Program-made: the position numbers and the translations under genes
DNA from: Thermaceae bacterium
GTDB taxonomy: Bacteria > Deinococcota > Deinococci > Deinococcales > Marinithermaceae
Reading direction: 5' to 3'
Assembly: GCA_026984675.1 (NCBI GenBank)
Contig: JALSRQ010000107.1
Location: 1 to 44,006 of the forward strand
DNA length: 44,006 bases
Notes under the pieces: model-generated
Told to the model about the DNA's origin: nothing
The model's database searches: none
Seen by the model: only the letters and a program-made list of their open reading frames with translations
Part shown: positions 1-8,831 of the stretch, piece by piece
Position numbering within the stretch: position 1 is the stretch's first letter
Layout of the letters: every line of letters starts with the position of its first letter

Positions 1-2
1 GC

Positions 3-110
3 GAGGTCTTAAAGCGCTACTTCCCCGCCGACGAGCAGGGGGTCGAGGTCCGGGTCGAGGAGCGGGGCGAGCACATGGTCCTGATCGCTGAGATCCCGGT
101 CAAGCCGTGA
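3..110 (+). CDS. minE: C-terminal fragment of cell division topological specificity factor MinE
   Basis: Open frame from the window edge: EVLKRYFPADEQGVEVRVEERGEHMVLIAEIPVKP*, resembling the MinE C-terminal pattern; GTGA overlap with rodA start. Confidence 0.6.
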   Translation, partial: EVLKRYFPADEQGVEVRVEERGEHMVLIAEIPVKP

Positions 111-1189
111 CCCTGGGCCGGATCCGCGCCGACTACGACTGGGGCCTTTGGACGCTGGTCCTCGTCCTCTCGGCCTTCGGGCTCTTCGTCCTGGGAAGCG
201 CCGCCCCCAGCCCGGCCTTCGTCTTCCGCCAGGGGCTCTGGCTCTTGGCGGGGGTGGCGGCCGCCCTGACCCTGCAGCTCCTCCCCAAGGCGGCCCTCTA
301 CCGGGCGGCCTTTTGGCTCTACCTCCTGAGCCTCCTCCTGCTCGCCGGGGTGCTGGTCGCCGGCCGCGAGGTCAACGGCGCCCGGGCCTGGTTCGAGCTC
401 GGGCCGCTCCGCTTCCAGCCCTCGGAGTTCGCCAAGCTGGCCCTCATCCCGATGCTCGCCCGGGTGCTCGAGCGCCGGTCGCTGGACCGGCTCTCCGGCT
501 ACGCGGTGCCCCTGCTGGTGGCCCTGCCCCCAATCGCCCTCACCCTGGTCGAGCCCGACCTCGGCGGGGCGGCGGTGATGGCCGCGCTGGCGGCCGGGAT
601 GTTCTTTGCCCGGGGCCTGCCCTGGCGCCACCTCCTCTTCGCCGGACTGGCCGCCCTCCTGCTTGTGCCCACCGCGGTCTGGCCCCACCTCCGCCCCCAC
701 CAGAAGGAGCGCATCCTCACCGTCCTAAACCCCACCCGCGACCCCCTGGGCAGCGGCTTTCAGGTCCTCCAGTCGATGATCGCGATCGGCTCCGGCGGCG
801 TCCTGGGCAAGGGCTACGGCCAGGGCACCCAGACCCAGCTCGGCTTCGTGCCCTTCCGCCACACCGACTTCATCTTCTCGGTGGTCGCCGAGGAGATGGG
901 GCTGGTGGGGGCCCTCGGGCTGCTCCTCGCCTACGCCGCCCTGTTCTGGCGCTTTCTCGCCCTGGCCCTCGACCTCCCCTTCCTGGCCGACCGGCTGGCG
1001 GTCGCCGGGGTCTTCGCCTGGATCGGCTTCCAGGTCCTGATCAACGTCGGGGTCACGCTGGGGGTGGCGCCGGTGACCGGGATCACCCTGCCCTTCGTGA
1101 GCTACGGCGGCACCAGCCTGGTCACCCTGTGGCTGGCGGTGGGCCTCGTGCAGCTCCTCTACCGCGACCGTCTGCAACGGGTCCTTTAG
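107..1189 (+). CDS. rodA: Rod shape-determining protein RodA (SEDS family)
   Basis: Polytopic protein with SEDS motifs GARAWFELGPLRFQPSEFAKLALI and FVSYGGTSLV. Confidence 0.9.
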   Translation: MTLGRIRADYDWGLWTLVLVLSAFGLFVLGSAAPSPAFVFRQGLWLLAGVAAALTLQLLPKAALYRAAFWLYLLSLLLLAGVLVAGREVNGARAWFELGPLRFQPSEFAKLALIPMLARVLERRSLDRLSGYAVPLLVALPPIALTLVEPDLGGAAVMAALAAGMFFARGLPWRHLLFAGLAALLLVPTAVWPHLRPHQKERILTVLNPTRDPLGSGFQVLQSMIAIGSGGVLGKGYGQGTQTQLGFVPFRHTDFIFSVVAEEMGLVGALGLLLAYAALFWRFLALALDLPFLADRLAVAGVFAWIGFQVLINVGVTLGVAPVTGITLPFVSYGGTSLVTLWLAVGLVQLLYRDRLQRVL

Positions 1190-1192
1190 ACT
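1187..1192 (+). promoter_or_regulatory. Putative -10 TAGACT containing the rodA stop codon, N6 before the tauE ATG
   Basis: TAG(stop)ACT-CGGGGC-ATG read directly. Confidence 0.4.
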
Positions 1193-1198
1193 CGGGGC

Positions 1199-1933
1199 AT
1201 GGCGCCCTTTCTCATCGGCTTCGCCGCCGGCGGTTTCGGGGCCCTTCTGGGGCTCGGCGGCGGGGTGATCATCGTTCCCGCCCTGACCGCGATCCTCAAG
1301 CTCCCCCAGCACCAGGCCCACGGCACCAGCCTGGTGGCGGTCTCGCTCACCGCCGTGGTCGGCTCGCTCTCCTACGCCCTCGGCGGCTCGGTGGACTGGC
1401 TGGCCGCCGGCCTGCTCACGGTCACCGCCATGGGGGCGGCCCGTTGGGGGGCGGGCTACACCCGCCGGCTGAACGCCCGGGCGCTCCGGCGCTTCTTCGG
1501 GGCCTTCCTGCTCCTGGTGGCGGTGGTCCTCCCCTTCAAGCACCAGCTCCCCCACGTGCGGGCCGGGGGGGCGGGGGCGCTGAGCTGGGCGATCCTCCTC
1601 TTCGCCGGGGCCTTCGCCGGCTTCCTCTCCGGGTTGCTCGGGGTCGGCGGGGGGACGGTGATGGTGCCGGCCCTGGTCCTCGGCGGCGGGCTCGACCAAC
1701 ACCTGGCCCAGGGCACCAGCCTGGCGGCGATGGTGCTCCCCAGTTTGATCGGGGCCTACACCCACTATTCGCTCGGCCACGTGCGGCGCGACGTGGTCCC
1801 CGGGCTCCTGCTCGGGGTGGTGACCGGGGCCTTCCTCGGGGGACGGGTGGCCCTCTCCCTCCCCGAGCTGGGGCTTAGGCTCCTTTTTGCCGGTATCCTG
1901 GTCTGGATGGGCGTGCGGTACCTGCGCCGTTAG
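1199..1933 (+). CDS. TauE/SafE family sulfite exporter-like membrane protein
   Basis: Two repeats of GFGALLGLGGGVIIVPAL / GFLSGLLGVGGGTVMVPAL typical of the family. Confidence 0.85.
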   Translation: MAPFLIGFAAGGFGALLGLGGGVIIVPALTAILKLPQHQAHGTSLVAVSLTAVVGSLSYALGGSVDWLAAGLLTVTAMGAARWGAGYTRRLNARALRRFFGAFLLLVAVVLPFKHQLPHVRAGGAGALSWAILLFAGAFAGFLSGLLGVGGGTVMVPALVLGGGLDQHLAQGTSLAAMVLPSLIGAYTHYSLGHVRRDVVPGLLLGVVTGAFLGGRVALSLPELGLRLLFAGILVWMGVRYLRR

Positions 1934-1942
1934 GAGGGCGAG

Positions 1943-2122
1943 ATGAACCTGGGAATCTGGGAAATCCTGGTCCTTTTGCTGCTGGTCCTTTTGCTTTTTG
2001 GCGGCAAGAAGCTGCCGGAGCTGGCCCGGGGCATCGGCAAGTCGGCCAAGGAGTTCAAAAAGGGGCTTCAGGAGGGGGAATCGGAGGAGTCCGAGGGCGC
2101 CTCCTCCGGCGAGAAGAGCTGA
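1943..2122 (+). CDS. tatA: Sec-independent protein translocase TatA (59 aa)
   Basis: [44 protein letters not shown]...; FGxxKLPEL hinge motif; SD GGAGG upstream. Absent from the supplied ORF track (below 60 aa). Confidence 0.9.
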   Translation: MNLGIWEILVLLLLVLLLFGGKKLPELARGIGKSAKEFKKGLQEGESEESEGASSGEKS

Positions 2123-3126
2123 AGGTAGCGGGGTTTCAGCACCACCCGCCGGGTCTCGCCGGCCACCAGGTCCAACCGGTCCTGGACGTGGCGGGGCAGG
2201 AGGACCCGGAGGGTGAGCCCGGAAAGCGCCACCCGCACCGCGACCTGGGCCCCTCGAGGCCGCACCGAGAGGAGGCGGCCGGTGCGTACGTTGGGGGCCA
2301 GGGCGGGGGCCAGGGGGCGGTCCTCCCGGACGAAGAGGACCTCCTCCGGCCGGATCCCGAGCACCACCGGGGTCCCGGGCGGGCGCGGCGGCGCCTCCAG
2401 CCAAAACCGCCCCGCCGCCGTCGCCACCCACAGGCCGCCTTGGTCGATCCCCTCCACCCGTCCGGGGAAGAGGTTTTCGAACCCGGTGAGGCGGGCGACG
2501 GTGAGGCTCCGGGGGCGGGTGTAGACGGTACGGGGGTCGCCCTCCTCGAGGACCCGCCCCCGGTAGAGCACCACCACGCGATCGGCGGCCTGGGCCAGCT
2601 CGGGGTCGTGGGTCGCCACCAGGGCCCGGACCCCGAGCTCGGCGACGACCTCCAGGAGGGCCTCGAGGACCCCCCGGCGGGCGGGGGCGTCGAGGCTGGC
2701 GGTGGGTTCGTCCAGGAGGAGGAGCTCGGGGTCCCGGGCCAGGGCCCGGGCCAGCGCCACCCGCTGGCGCTCCCCCCCCGAGAGCCGGTGGGGCCGCCGG
2801 TCGGCCTTGTCGGCCAGGCCGAAGCGTTCCAGCAGGGCCAGCGCCCGCCGCCGCCCCGCCTCGCCCGGGGTCCCCAGGCCGAACCGAACGTTTTCCAAAG
2901 CGGTGAGGTGGGGAAAGAGCAGGTGCCCCTGGGGCAGGTAGCCGATCGGCCGGCGCTCGGGCGGGAGGCCGGCGAAGGGGGTTCCCTCGGCCGGCACCAG
3001 CCCGGCCAGGGCCTTGAGCACGGTGGTCTTCCCTGCCCCCGAGGGGCCCAGCAACGCGGTGAACCCCCGGATGGAAAACCCCACCGTCAGGGCGACCGGT
3101 CGTCGGATGCGGTAGCGAACCTCCAC
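2068..3126 (-). CDS. modC: Molybdate-type ABC transporter ATPase with C-terminal TOBE-like domain
   Basis: Walker [38 protein letters not shown] start within the modB 3' end. Confidence 0.85.
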   Translation of the reverse strand: MEVRYRIRRPVALTVGFSIRGFTALLGPSGAGKTTVLKALAGLVPAEGTPFAGLPPERRPIGYLPQGHLLFPHLTALENVRFGLGTPGEAGRRRALALLERFGLADKADRRPHRLSGGERQRVALARALARDPELLLLDEPTASLDAPARRGVLEALLEVVAELGVRALVATHDPELAQAADRVVVLYRGRVLEEGDPRTVYTRPRSLTVARLTGFENLFPGRVEGIDQGGLWVATAAGRFWLEAPPRPPGTPVVLGIRPEEVLFVREDRPLAPALAPNVRTGRLLSVRPRGAQVAVRVALSGLTLRVLLPRHVQDRLDLVAGETRRVVLKPRYLQLFSPEEAPSDSSDSPS

Positions 3127-3755
3127 CGTTCCTCCAGGCTTCGTACCAGCAGGACCAGCCCGAACGCCACCGCCAGCAGGATCAGCGAGGCCCGGTTGGC
3201 GGCGGCGAAGTCGAGGCTCTCCACCAGGTCGTAGAGGTAGGTCGAGGCGACCTGGGTCTTGCCCGGGATGTTCCCCCCGACCATCAGCACCACCCCGAAC
3301 TCGCCGAGGGCGTGGGCGAACCCGAGCAGGGTGCCGGAGACCAGCCCCGGCCACACCAGGGGCAGCACCACCCGGAAAAACCGTTTCGCCGGTCCCGCCC
3401 CCAGGGTGCGGGCGGTGGCCAGGAGCTCGGGGTCGAGGGCCCGGAAGGCCTCCCGGTAGGCGGTAAAGGCGAAGGGGAAGCTGAAGAGCGTGGCCCCGAT
3501 CACCATCCCCGGAAAGGTGAAGGCGAGCGGCGCCGCCCCCAGCCGGGCCAGCGGCCCCTCGGGCCCGAGGGCGAGCAGGAGGTAGAAGCCGAGGACCGTG
3601 GGGGGCAGGGCCAGGGGCAGGAGCAGGACGCTTTCGACCAGGGCCCGGCCGGGGAAGGGGCGGCGAAGGAGGTAGGCGAGGGGGGTGCCGAGGAGGAGCA
3701 GGAGCCCCGCGCTGGCGAGCGCGAGCTTGAGGCTGAGGAGGAAGGCCGGGATCAC
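3087..3755 (-). CDS. modB: Molybdate-type ABC transporter permease
   Basis: GTPLAYLLRRPFPGRALVESVLLLPLALPPTVLGFYLL and EFGVVLMVGGNIPGKTQVASTYLYD, typical of ModB. Confidence 0.9.
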   Translation of the reverse strand: MIPAFLLSLKLALASAGLLLLLGTPLAYLLRRPFPGRALVESVLLLPLALPPTVLGFYLLLALGPEGPLARLGAAPLAFTFPGMVIGATLFSFPFAFTAYREAFRALDPELLATARTLGAGPAKRFFRVVLPLVWPGLVSGTLLGFAHALGEFGVVLMVGGNIPGKTQVASTYLYDLVESLDFAAANRASLILLAVAFGLVLLVRSLEERWRFATASDDRSP

Positions 3756-4450
3756 GGGCGTTCCAGACCGAAGGCGGCCAGCGTCCGCTGGGCCGGTTCG
3801 CTGAGAAGATAGGCGAAGAAGGTCCGGGCCTCGGGGCGGTCCTTAAGGAGCAGTGCGGGGTAGACGATCGGGGGGTCGCGCCCGGGGGGGAGCCGGCGGT
3901 GGCTGCCGGCAAGGCGGAGGGCCGAACCCAGGTCGATGAGCCCGGCGTCGGCGGCGAAGGCGGCGATACGGGCGGCCTGGGCCACGCTCTCGCCGTAGAC
4001 CAGCTTGGCCTTTACCCGGGACCACACCCCCGCCGCCTTGAGGGCCGCCACCGCCGCCGCCCCGTAGGGGGCGGAGCGGGGGTTGGCGATCGCCACCCGC
4101 CGCACCCGGGGGTCGGCGAGTTGCTCGAGCCTGACGGCGGTGAGGCCGGTGTGGGGCGGGAAGTAAAGCGCCAGCACGCCCCGGGCCAAGGGGGCCTCGG
4201 CCTCGGGCTCGAGGCCCCGCCGGTAGCGGGGGGAGGCCGGGAGGTAGAGGTCGTAGGGGGCCCCCGCGCGGATCTGGCCGTAGAGCTTCCCCGAGGAGGC
4301 CAGGACCAGCCGTACGGGAGCGCCCCCCTCCTCCTGGAACCGGGCGGCCAGGGCCTTGAGGGCGGGGCCCAGGCTGGAGGCCGCCGCCACCGTCACCGGC
4401 TGGGCCAGGGCGCTTCCTAGCAGGAAGAGGAGGAGGAAAAGCCGCGCCAC
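3752..4450 (-). CDS. modA: Molybdate-type ABC transporter substrate-binding protein
   Basis: Signal peptide then VTVAAASSLGPALKALAARF...VRLVLASSGKLYGQIRAGAPYDLYLPAS; GTG start chosen by signal peptide and upstream TATGCT-N6. Confidence 0.85.
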   Translation of the reverse strand: MARLFLLLFLLGSALAQPVTVAAASSLGPALKALAARFQEEGGAPVRLVLASSGKLYGQIRAGAPYDLYLPASPRYRRGLEPEAEAPLARGVLALYFPPHTGLTAVRLEQLADPRVRRVAIANPRSAPYGAAAVAALKAAGVWSRVKAKLVYGESVAQAARIAAFAADAGLIDLGSALRLAGSHRRLPPGRDPPIVYPALLLKDRPEARTFFAYLLSEPAQRTLAAFGLERP

Positions 4451-4456
4451 CCCCCC

Positions 4457-4462
4457 AGCATA
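4457..4462 (-). promoter_or_regulatory. Putative -10 TATGCT, N6 before modA GTG
   Basis: Minus strand TATGCT-GGGGGG-GTG, immediately after the cycA terminator tail. Confidence 0.4.
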
Positions 4463-4467
4463 CGAAA

Positions 4468-4492
4468 GGGCGGCGCCCAGAGGGCGCCGCCC
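4468..4492 (-). terminator. Intrinsic-type terminator downstream of cycA
   Basis: Perfect 11-bp inverted repeat GGGCGGCGCCC-TCT-GGGCGCCGCCC followed by TTTCGT on the minus strand, just after the cycA stop. Confidence 0.75.
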
Positions 4493-4506
4493 GGGTTCCC
4501 TGGGTT

Positions 4507-4971
4507 CTACTTGCCGGCCTCGAGGGCCTTCCAAAGCTGGTAGACCTGCTGCGGGGTGAGCTGCTTGCCCCGCTCCTTGGCGACCTCGTCCTGGGTGAAG
4601 TCCTTGAAGCCCTTGGGGAGCTTCTTGTCGTTCCCCCAGGCCTTGGCCACGTAGGTGAGCACGGCGGCGACGTCGGCGTCCTTAAGCGAGCCGCCGAGGC
4701 CGGGCATCATCCCGTTAAAGGTGCCGCCGCCGGCGGTGATCTGGCCCTGGAGGCCGAAGAGCACCACATCGATCAGGAAGGCCCGGCCCTTGTCCCCCTT
4801 CCCGATCAGTTCGGGCACCTCCTCGACCAGGGGCGGGAAGGCCCCGGTGATGCCCTTGCCGTTGGCCTGGTGGCAGCTCATGCAGTAGGTCTGGTAGACC
4901 TGCTCCCCGCTGGCCGCGAAGGCCAGCGCGGCGAGCGCCAGGAAGCTCGCCAGGATCAGCGCTTTCTTCAT
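4507..4971 (-). CDS. cycA: c-type cytochrome, Thermus cytochrome c-552-like
   Basis: Signal peptide, CMSCH heme motif, ...VVLFGLQGQITAGGGTFNGMMPG...AWGNDKKLPKGFKDFTQDEV...KQLTPQQV resembles Thermus c-552; SD GGGAGG upstream of ATG (GTG at 4980 also possible). Confidence 0.85.
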   Translation of the reverse strand: MKKALILASFLALAALAFAASGEQVYQTYCMSCHQANGKGITGAFPPLVEEVPELIGKGDKGRAFLIDVVLFGLQGQITAGGGTFNGMMPGLGGSLKDADVAAVLTYVAKAWGNDKKLPKGFKDFTQDEVAKERGKQLTPQQVYQLWKALEAGK

Positions 4972-4990
4972 ACCCATCACCTCCCGGACG

Positions 4991-4996
4991 ATTATA
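4991..4996 (-). promoter_or_regulatory. Putative -10 TATAAT for cycA
   Basis: TAGGGTATAATCGTCCGGGAGGTGATGGGTATG on the minus strand, directly after the potD stop. Confidence 0.55.
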
Positions 4997-4998
4997 CC

Positions 4999-6024
4999 CT
5001 AGCGCGATTTCAGCTCGGTCCAGATCCGGTCGTAGAGCCGGATCGCGTCGCCGATGTCGTGGATGTACTCGAGTTTTTGCCGCACCGCCTTGGGGGGGAA
5101 GACCGCCGGGTTGTCCTTGAGGGCGGGGTCGAGGTAGGGGAGGGCGGCGGCCACCGGGGTGGCGTAGCTGTTGTAGTTGGAGATCGCCGCCGCGATCCTG
5201 GGCTCCAGGATAAAGTTCAGGAAAGCGTAGGCCAGCTCGGGGTGGGGTGCCCGGCGGGTGATCGCCACCGCGTCGGTCCAGATCGTTCCCCCCTCCTTGG
5301 GGACCCGGTAGCGGACCTGGGGGGCCTCCCCCTGTATCTGGACGATGTCGCCGGAGTAGGCGTGGACCACCGCGGCGTCGCCGGAGAGCAGCCGGCTGCG
5401 GGCCTCGACCCCGCCGGCAAACCCCAGGCACCGCTTCTTGGCCCCCAGCAGGACCTTTTTGGCCTCGGCCAGGTGGCCGGGGTCGGTGTCGTTCAGGGAG
5501 TAGCCGAGGTACTTGAGGGCGGCGCCGATCGTCTCCCGCATCTCGTCGAGCAGAAAGCAGGGCCCGGCGTACCGCTTGGGGTCGAAGAAGACCCCCCAGG
5601 AGTCCACCGGCCTGGTCACCGCCTGGGCGTCGTAGGCGATCCCGGTGGTGCCCCACTGGTAGGGGATCGAGTGGCGGTTTTGGGGGTCGTAGGCGGGGTC
5701 CTTGAACTCCGGGGCGAGGTTTTTAAGGTTGGGGAGCTTGGCCGGGTCGAGGGACCGGATCAGCCCGGTCCGGGCCATCTCCAGCACGTAGTAGTCGGGC
5801 GGCACCACCACGTCGTACTCGGCGTCGCCACCGGCCTGCAGCTTGGCCAGCATCGCCTCGGGGGCCTCGAAGGTGTCGATGATCACCCGGGCCTGGTAGC
5901 GCCGCTCGAACTCGGCGACCACCTCCTCGGGGATGTAGTCGGCCCAGTTGAACAGCCGGAGCTCGCCGCGGGCCAGCGAGAGCCCGGCGAGCACGGCCAG
6001 GAGCGAGATCAGGGTCCTTTTCAT
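4999..6024 (-). CDS. potD: Spermidine/putrescine ABC transporter substrate-binding protein
   Basis: Signal peptide then LRLFNWADYIPEEVVAEFERRYQARVIIDTFEAPEAMLAKL, typical PotD. Confidence 0.93.
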   Translation of the reverse strand: MKRTLISLLAVLAGLSLARGELRLFNWADYIPEEVVAEFERRYQARVIIDTFEAPEAMLAKLQAGGDAEYDVVVPPDYYVLEMARTGLIRSLDPAKLPNLKNLAPEFKDPAYDPQNRHSIPYQWGTTGIAYDAQAVTRPVDSWGVFFDPKRYAGPCFLLDEMRETIGAALKYLGYSLNDTDPGHLAEAKKVLLGAKKRCLGFAGGVEARSRLLSGDAAVVHAYSGDIVQIQGEAPQVRYRVPKEGGTIWTDAVAITRRAPHPELAYAFLNFILEPRIAAAISNYNSYATPVAAALPYLDPALKDNPAVFPPKAVRQKLEYIHDIGDAIRLYDRIWTELKSR

Positions 6025-6025
6025 C

Positions 6026-6802
6026 TCACCTCCTCCGCAGCAACGCCCGGCCGAGCACCAGTCCGACCGTCGTCGCCGCGATCAGTATAGAGGAGAGGGC
6101 GTGGATCTCGGGGGTGACCCCCCGCTTGACGCTGCCGAAGATGTAGAGCGGCAGGGTGGTCGAGCCGGGGCCGGCGGTGAAGAAGGTGATCACGAAGTCG
6201 TCGAGGGAGAGGGTGAAGGCGAGCAGGGCGCCGGCCAGGACCCCGGGGAGGATCAGGGGCAGGGTGACGTGGCGAAAGGTGGCGTAGCTGCCGGCCCCCA
6301 GGTCCTGGGCGGCCTCCTCGAGGGCGGGGTCGAGGCCGGCCAGGCGGCTCCGCACCACCAGGGCGACGTAGGCGATCTGGAAGGTCACGTGGCCGAGGAC
6401 GATGGTGGTCAGCGAGAGGCGGAGCCAGCCGGTGTGGACCCGGACCCAGGCGAAAAAGAGCAGGAGCGCCACCCCCATCACGATGTCGGGGATCACCACC
6501 GGCACGTAGATCAGGAACCGGATCGCCCCTTTGAGCCGGAAGGAATAGCGGTAGAGCCCCAGCGCCAGCAGGGTCCCCAGGACGGTGGCGATCAGGGTGC
6601 TGGCCACCGCCACGATCAGGGTGTTCTCGGCGTAGACCGCCACCCGGTGGTGGTGGAAGAGGCGGAGGTACCACTGCCAGGTGAAGCCGGTCCAGCGCAC
6701 CCCGAAGCGGCTTTGGTTGAAGGAGAGGGCGACGATCACCGCGATCGGCAGGTACAGGAAGGCGAGGACCAGGTAGGTGTGGAGCTTGAGCAGCCTGGGC
6801 AT
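6026..6802 (-). CDS. potC: Spermidine/putrescine ABC transporter permease
   Basis: ABC permease with EAAQDLGAGSYATFRHVTLPLILPG; SLDDFVITFFTAGPGSTTLPLYIF as in PotC. Confidence 0.92.
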   Translation of the reverse strand: MPRLLKLHTYLVLAFLYLPIAVIVALSFNQSRFGVRWTGFTWQWYLRLFHHHRVAVYAENTLIVAVASTLIATVLGTLLALGLYRYSFRLKGAIRFLIYVPVVIPDIVMGVALLLFFAWVRVHTGWLRLSLTTIVLGHVTFQIAYVALVVRSRLAGLDPALEEAAQDLGAGSYATFRHVTLPLILPGVLAGALLAFTLSLDDFVITFFTAGPGSTTLPLYIFGSVKRGVTPEIHALSSILIAATTVGLVLGRALLRRR

Positions 6803-6806
6803 GGCG

Positions 6807-7691
6807 TCAGACCAAGCGGTCGAGCCCCTCCTCTCCGGCCACCCGGGCGTAGCCCCAAAGCCCCAGCAGGACCAGGGCCATGAGCACGTAGGCGGCGGCG
6901 CTCCCGAAGGCCCAGTCGCGCACCACCCCGAACTGCTGCTGGATCACGTTGCCGATCAGGATCACCCGTCCGGCCCCCAGGAGGTCGGAGATCACGAAGG
7001 TGCCGAGGGCGGGGACGAACACCAAAAGCACCCCCGCCACCACCCCGGGCAGGGTCTGGGGCAGGACCGCGTGCAAAAAGCCCCGCACCCGCCCGGCCCC
7101 GAGGTCCTGGGCGGCCTCGAGGAGCGTCCAGTCGATCCGCTCCACCGCGGTGTAGACCGGCAGGACCAGAAACGGCAGGTAGGTGTAGACGGTGGCGACG
7201 TAGACCGCGAACCAGGAGGGGTAGAGCGGAAGGGGACCGAGCCCCAGCGCCCCCAGCGCCGCGTTCACCACCCCGTGCCGCTGGAAGATCACGATCCAGG
7301 CGTAGATCCGGATCAGGAAGTTGGTCCAGAAGGGGAGCACCACCAAAAGCAACAGGGTCTCCTTGCGGCGGCTGGTGGCGATGGCGAAGGCGAGGGGGTA
7401 GCCGAGCAGCAGGGTGATCGCGGTCACCCCGGCGGCGAAGACCGCGCTCCGCCAGAGGATCCCGAGGTAGAGGGGGTCGAAGCCCTCGGGGGTGAGGCCG
7501 AAAAACCGCAGGTAGTTGGCCAGGGTGAAGGGCCCCACCAGCCGGCCGTAGGGCCCCCGCTGGAGGAAGGAGGCCTCCAGCATGAGCAGGGCGGGGATCA
7601 GCATGAAGATCAGGAGCCAAAGGGCCCCCGGCCCCACCGTGAGGAGGAGCTCAAGGAGCCGGCGGGCGCGGCTCGTCGCCGATCGGTTCAT
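6807..7691 (-). CDS. potB: Spermidine/putrescine ABC transporter permease
   Basis: EAAQDLGAGRVRGFLHAVLPQTLPGVVAGVLLVFVPALGTFVISDLLGAG as in PotB. Confidence 0.92.
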   Translation of the reverse strand: MNRSATSRARRLLELLLTVGPGALWLLIFMLIPALLMLEASFLQRGPYGRLVGPFTLANYLRFFGLTPEGFDPLYLGILWRSAVFAAGVTAITLLLGYPLAFAIATSRRKETLLLLVVLPFWTNFLIRIYAWIVIFQRHGVVNAALGALGLGPLPLYPSWFAVYVATVYTYLPFLVLPVYTAVERIDWTLLEAAQDLGAGRVRGFLHAVLPQTLPGVVAGVLLVFVPALGTFVISDLLGAGRVILIGNVIQQQFGVVRDWAFGSAAAYVLMALVLLGLWGYARVAGEEGLDRLV

Positions 7692-8757
7692 CGATCACCA
7701 CCAGGTTCTCGGGGGGGAGGTGGACGTGGACGGTCTCGCCGTAGTCGTACTCCTCGTACCCGGGCTCGGAGATGTCGGCGTTCAGGGTGTAGGCGACCAG
7801 CTCGCCCCCCCGGGCCTCGAGGATGTACTGGTTCTCCGCCCCGGTGTAGACGATCTCCTTGACCCGGGCGGTCACCGTGTTGGCCCGGTTCCAGGGCTCC
7901 CGCGCCAGCCGGAGCTTCTCCGGACGGATGCCGAGCAGGTAGCGCCGGCCCGGGGTCAGCCCGCCGCTCACCCGGAGGGGGCCGAAGGGGGTCTCGGCCC
8001 GGTCGGGGGCCACCGCGTGGGCCTCGATCAGGTTCGAACGCCCCAGGAACCGGGCTACGAAGGCGGTCTTGGGCCGCTCGTAGAGCTCCTCGGGGAGGCC
8101 CACCTGCTCCAGCCGGCCGTTTTGCATCACCGCCATGCGGTCGCTCATCACCAGCGCCTCCTCCTGGTCGTGGGTGACGTAGACGAAGGTGGTGCCCAGC
8201 TCCATCTGGAGCCGCATCAGCTCGATCTGGAGCTGCTTCCTTAGCTTCAGGTCGAGCGCCCCCAGGGGTTCGTCGAGGAGCAGGACCCGGGGCTCGTTGA
8301 CCAGGGCCCGGGCCAGCGCCACCCGCTGCTTCTGACCGCCGGAGAGCTCGTGGGGCCGCCGGGCCGAGAGTCCCTCGATCTGCACCAGCTCCATCGCCCA
8401 GCCGACCTTGCGCCGGACCTCGGCGGGGGGCCGCCGCCGCATCCGGAGGCCGAAGGCGATGTTGTCGAAGACGGTCATGTGGGGGAAGAGGGCGTAGTTT
8501 TGAAAGACGGTGTTGACCGGGCGGCGGTAGGGCGGGACCTCGCGCACGTCGACCCCGGCGATCCGCACGGTGCCGGCGTCGGGGACCTCAAAGCCGCCGA
8601 GGATCCGGAGGAGGGTGGTCTTGCCGCAGCCCGAGGGTCCGAGCAGACTGAAGAACTCGCCCTCGTAGACGGTGAGGGTGACCCCGTCGAGGGCCACCGT
8701 GCCCCCGTCGAAGACCTTCCGGACCCCCTCGAGCTCGACCACCGGGGTCGGGTTCAT
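7651..8757 (-). CDS. potA: Spermidine/putrescine ABC transporter ATPase
   Basis: [35 protein letters not shown]; start at MNPTPVVELEGVRKVF. Confidence 0.92.
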   Translation of the reverse strand: MNPTPVVELEGVRKVFDGGTVALDGVTLTVYEGEFFSLLGPSGCGKTTLLRILGGFEVPDAGTVRIAGVDVREVPPYRRPVNTVFQNYALFPHMTVFDNIAFGLRMRRRPPAEVRRKVGWAMELVQIEGLSARRPHELSGGQKQRVALARALVNEPRVLLLDEPLGALDLKLRKQLQIELMRLQMELGTTFVYVTHDQEEALVMSDRMAVMQNGRLEQVGLPEELYERPKTAFVARFLGRSNLIEAHAVAPDRAETPFGPLRVSGGLTPGRRYLLGIRPEKLRLAREPWNRANTVTARVKEIVYTGAENQYILEARGGELVAYTLNADISEPGYEEYDYGETVHVHLPPENLVVIDEPIGDEPRPPAP

Positions 8758-8783
8758 GGGCCGCCTGGGTGCCTTCAGCAACC

Positions 8784-8818
8784 GCCCCTCCCGCGCGAGT
8801 CTACGGCGCGGGAGGGGC
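8784..8818 (-). terminator. Long GC hairpin between lipoprotein gene and potA, probable terminator
   Basis: 13-bp perfect stem GCCCCTCCCGCGC / GCGCGGGAGGGGC with 9-nt loop; no clear U-tract. Confidence 0.5.
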
Positions 8819-8831
8819 CCCCGGCAAGCGC

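Noticed and set aside
148-1878. 576-aa plus-strand ORF overlapping rodA and tauE
   Set aside because: Pro/Arg/Gly-rich shadow frame typical of GC-rich DNA; the real frames have clear family motifs
725-2431. 568-aa minus-strand ORF
   Set aside because: Antisense shadow of rodA/tauE/tatA with low-complexity composition
4448-4456. C7 (G7) run at the modA start as a phase-variation tract
   Set aside because: Runs of this length are common in such GC-rich sequence and it lies between the -10 and start codon with no supporting evidence
8784-8818. Long inverted repeat as mobile-element end or REP-type repeat
   Set aside because: Single copy as far as I can see, located just after a CDS; terminator is the simpler reading
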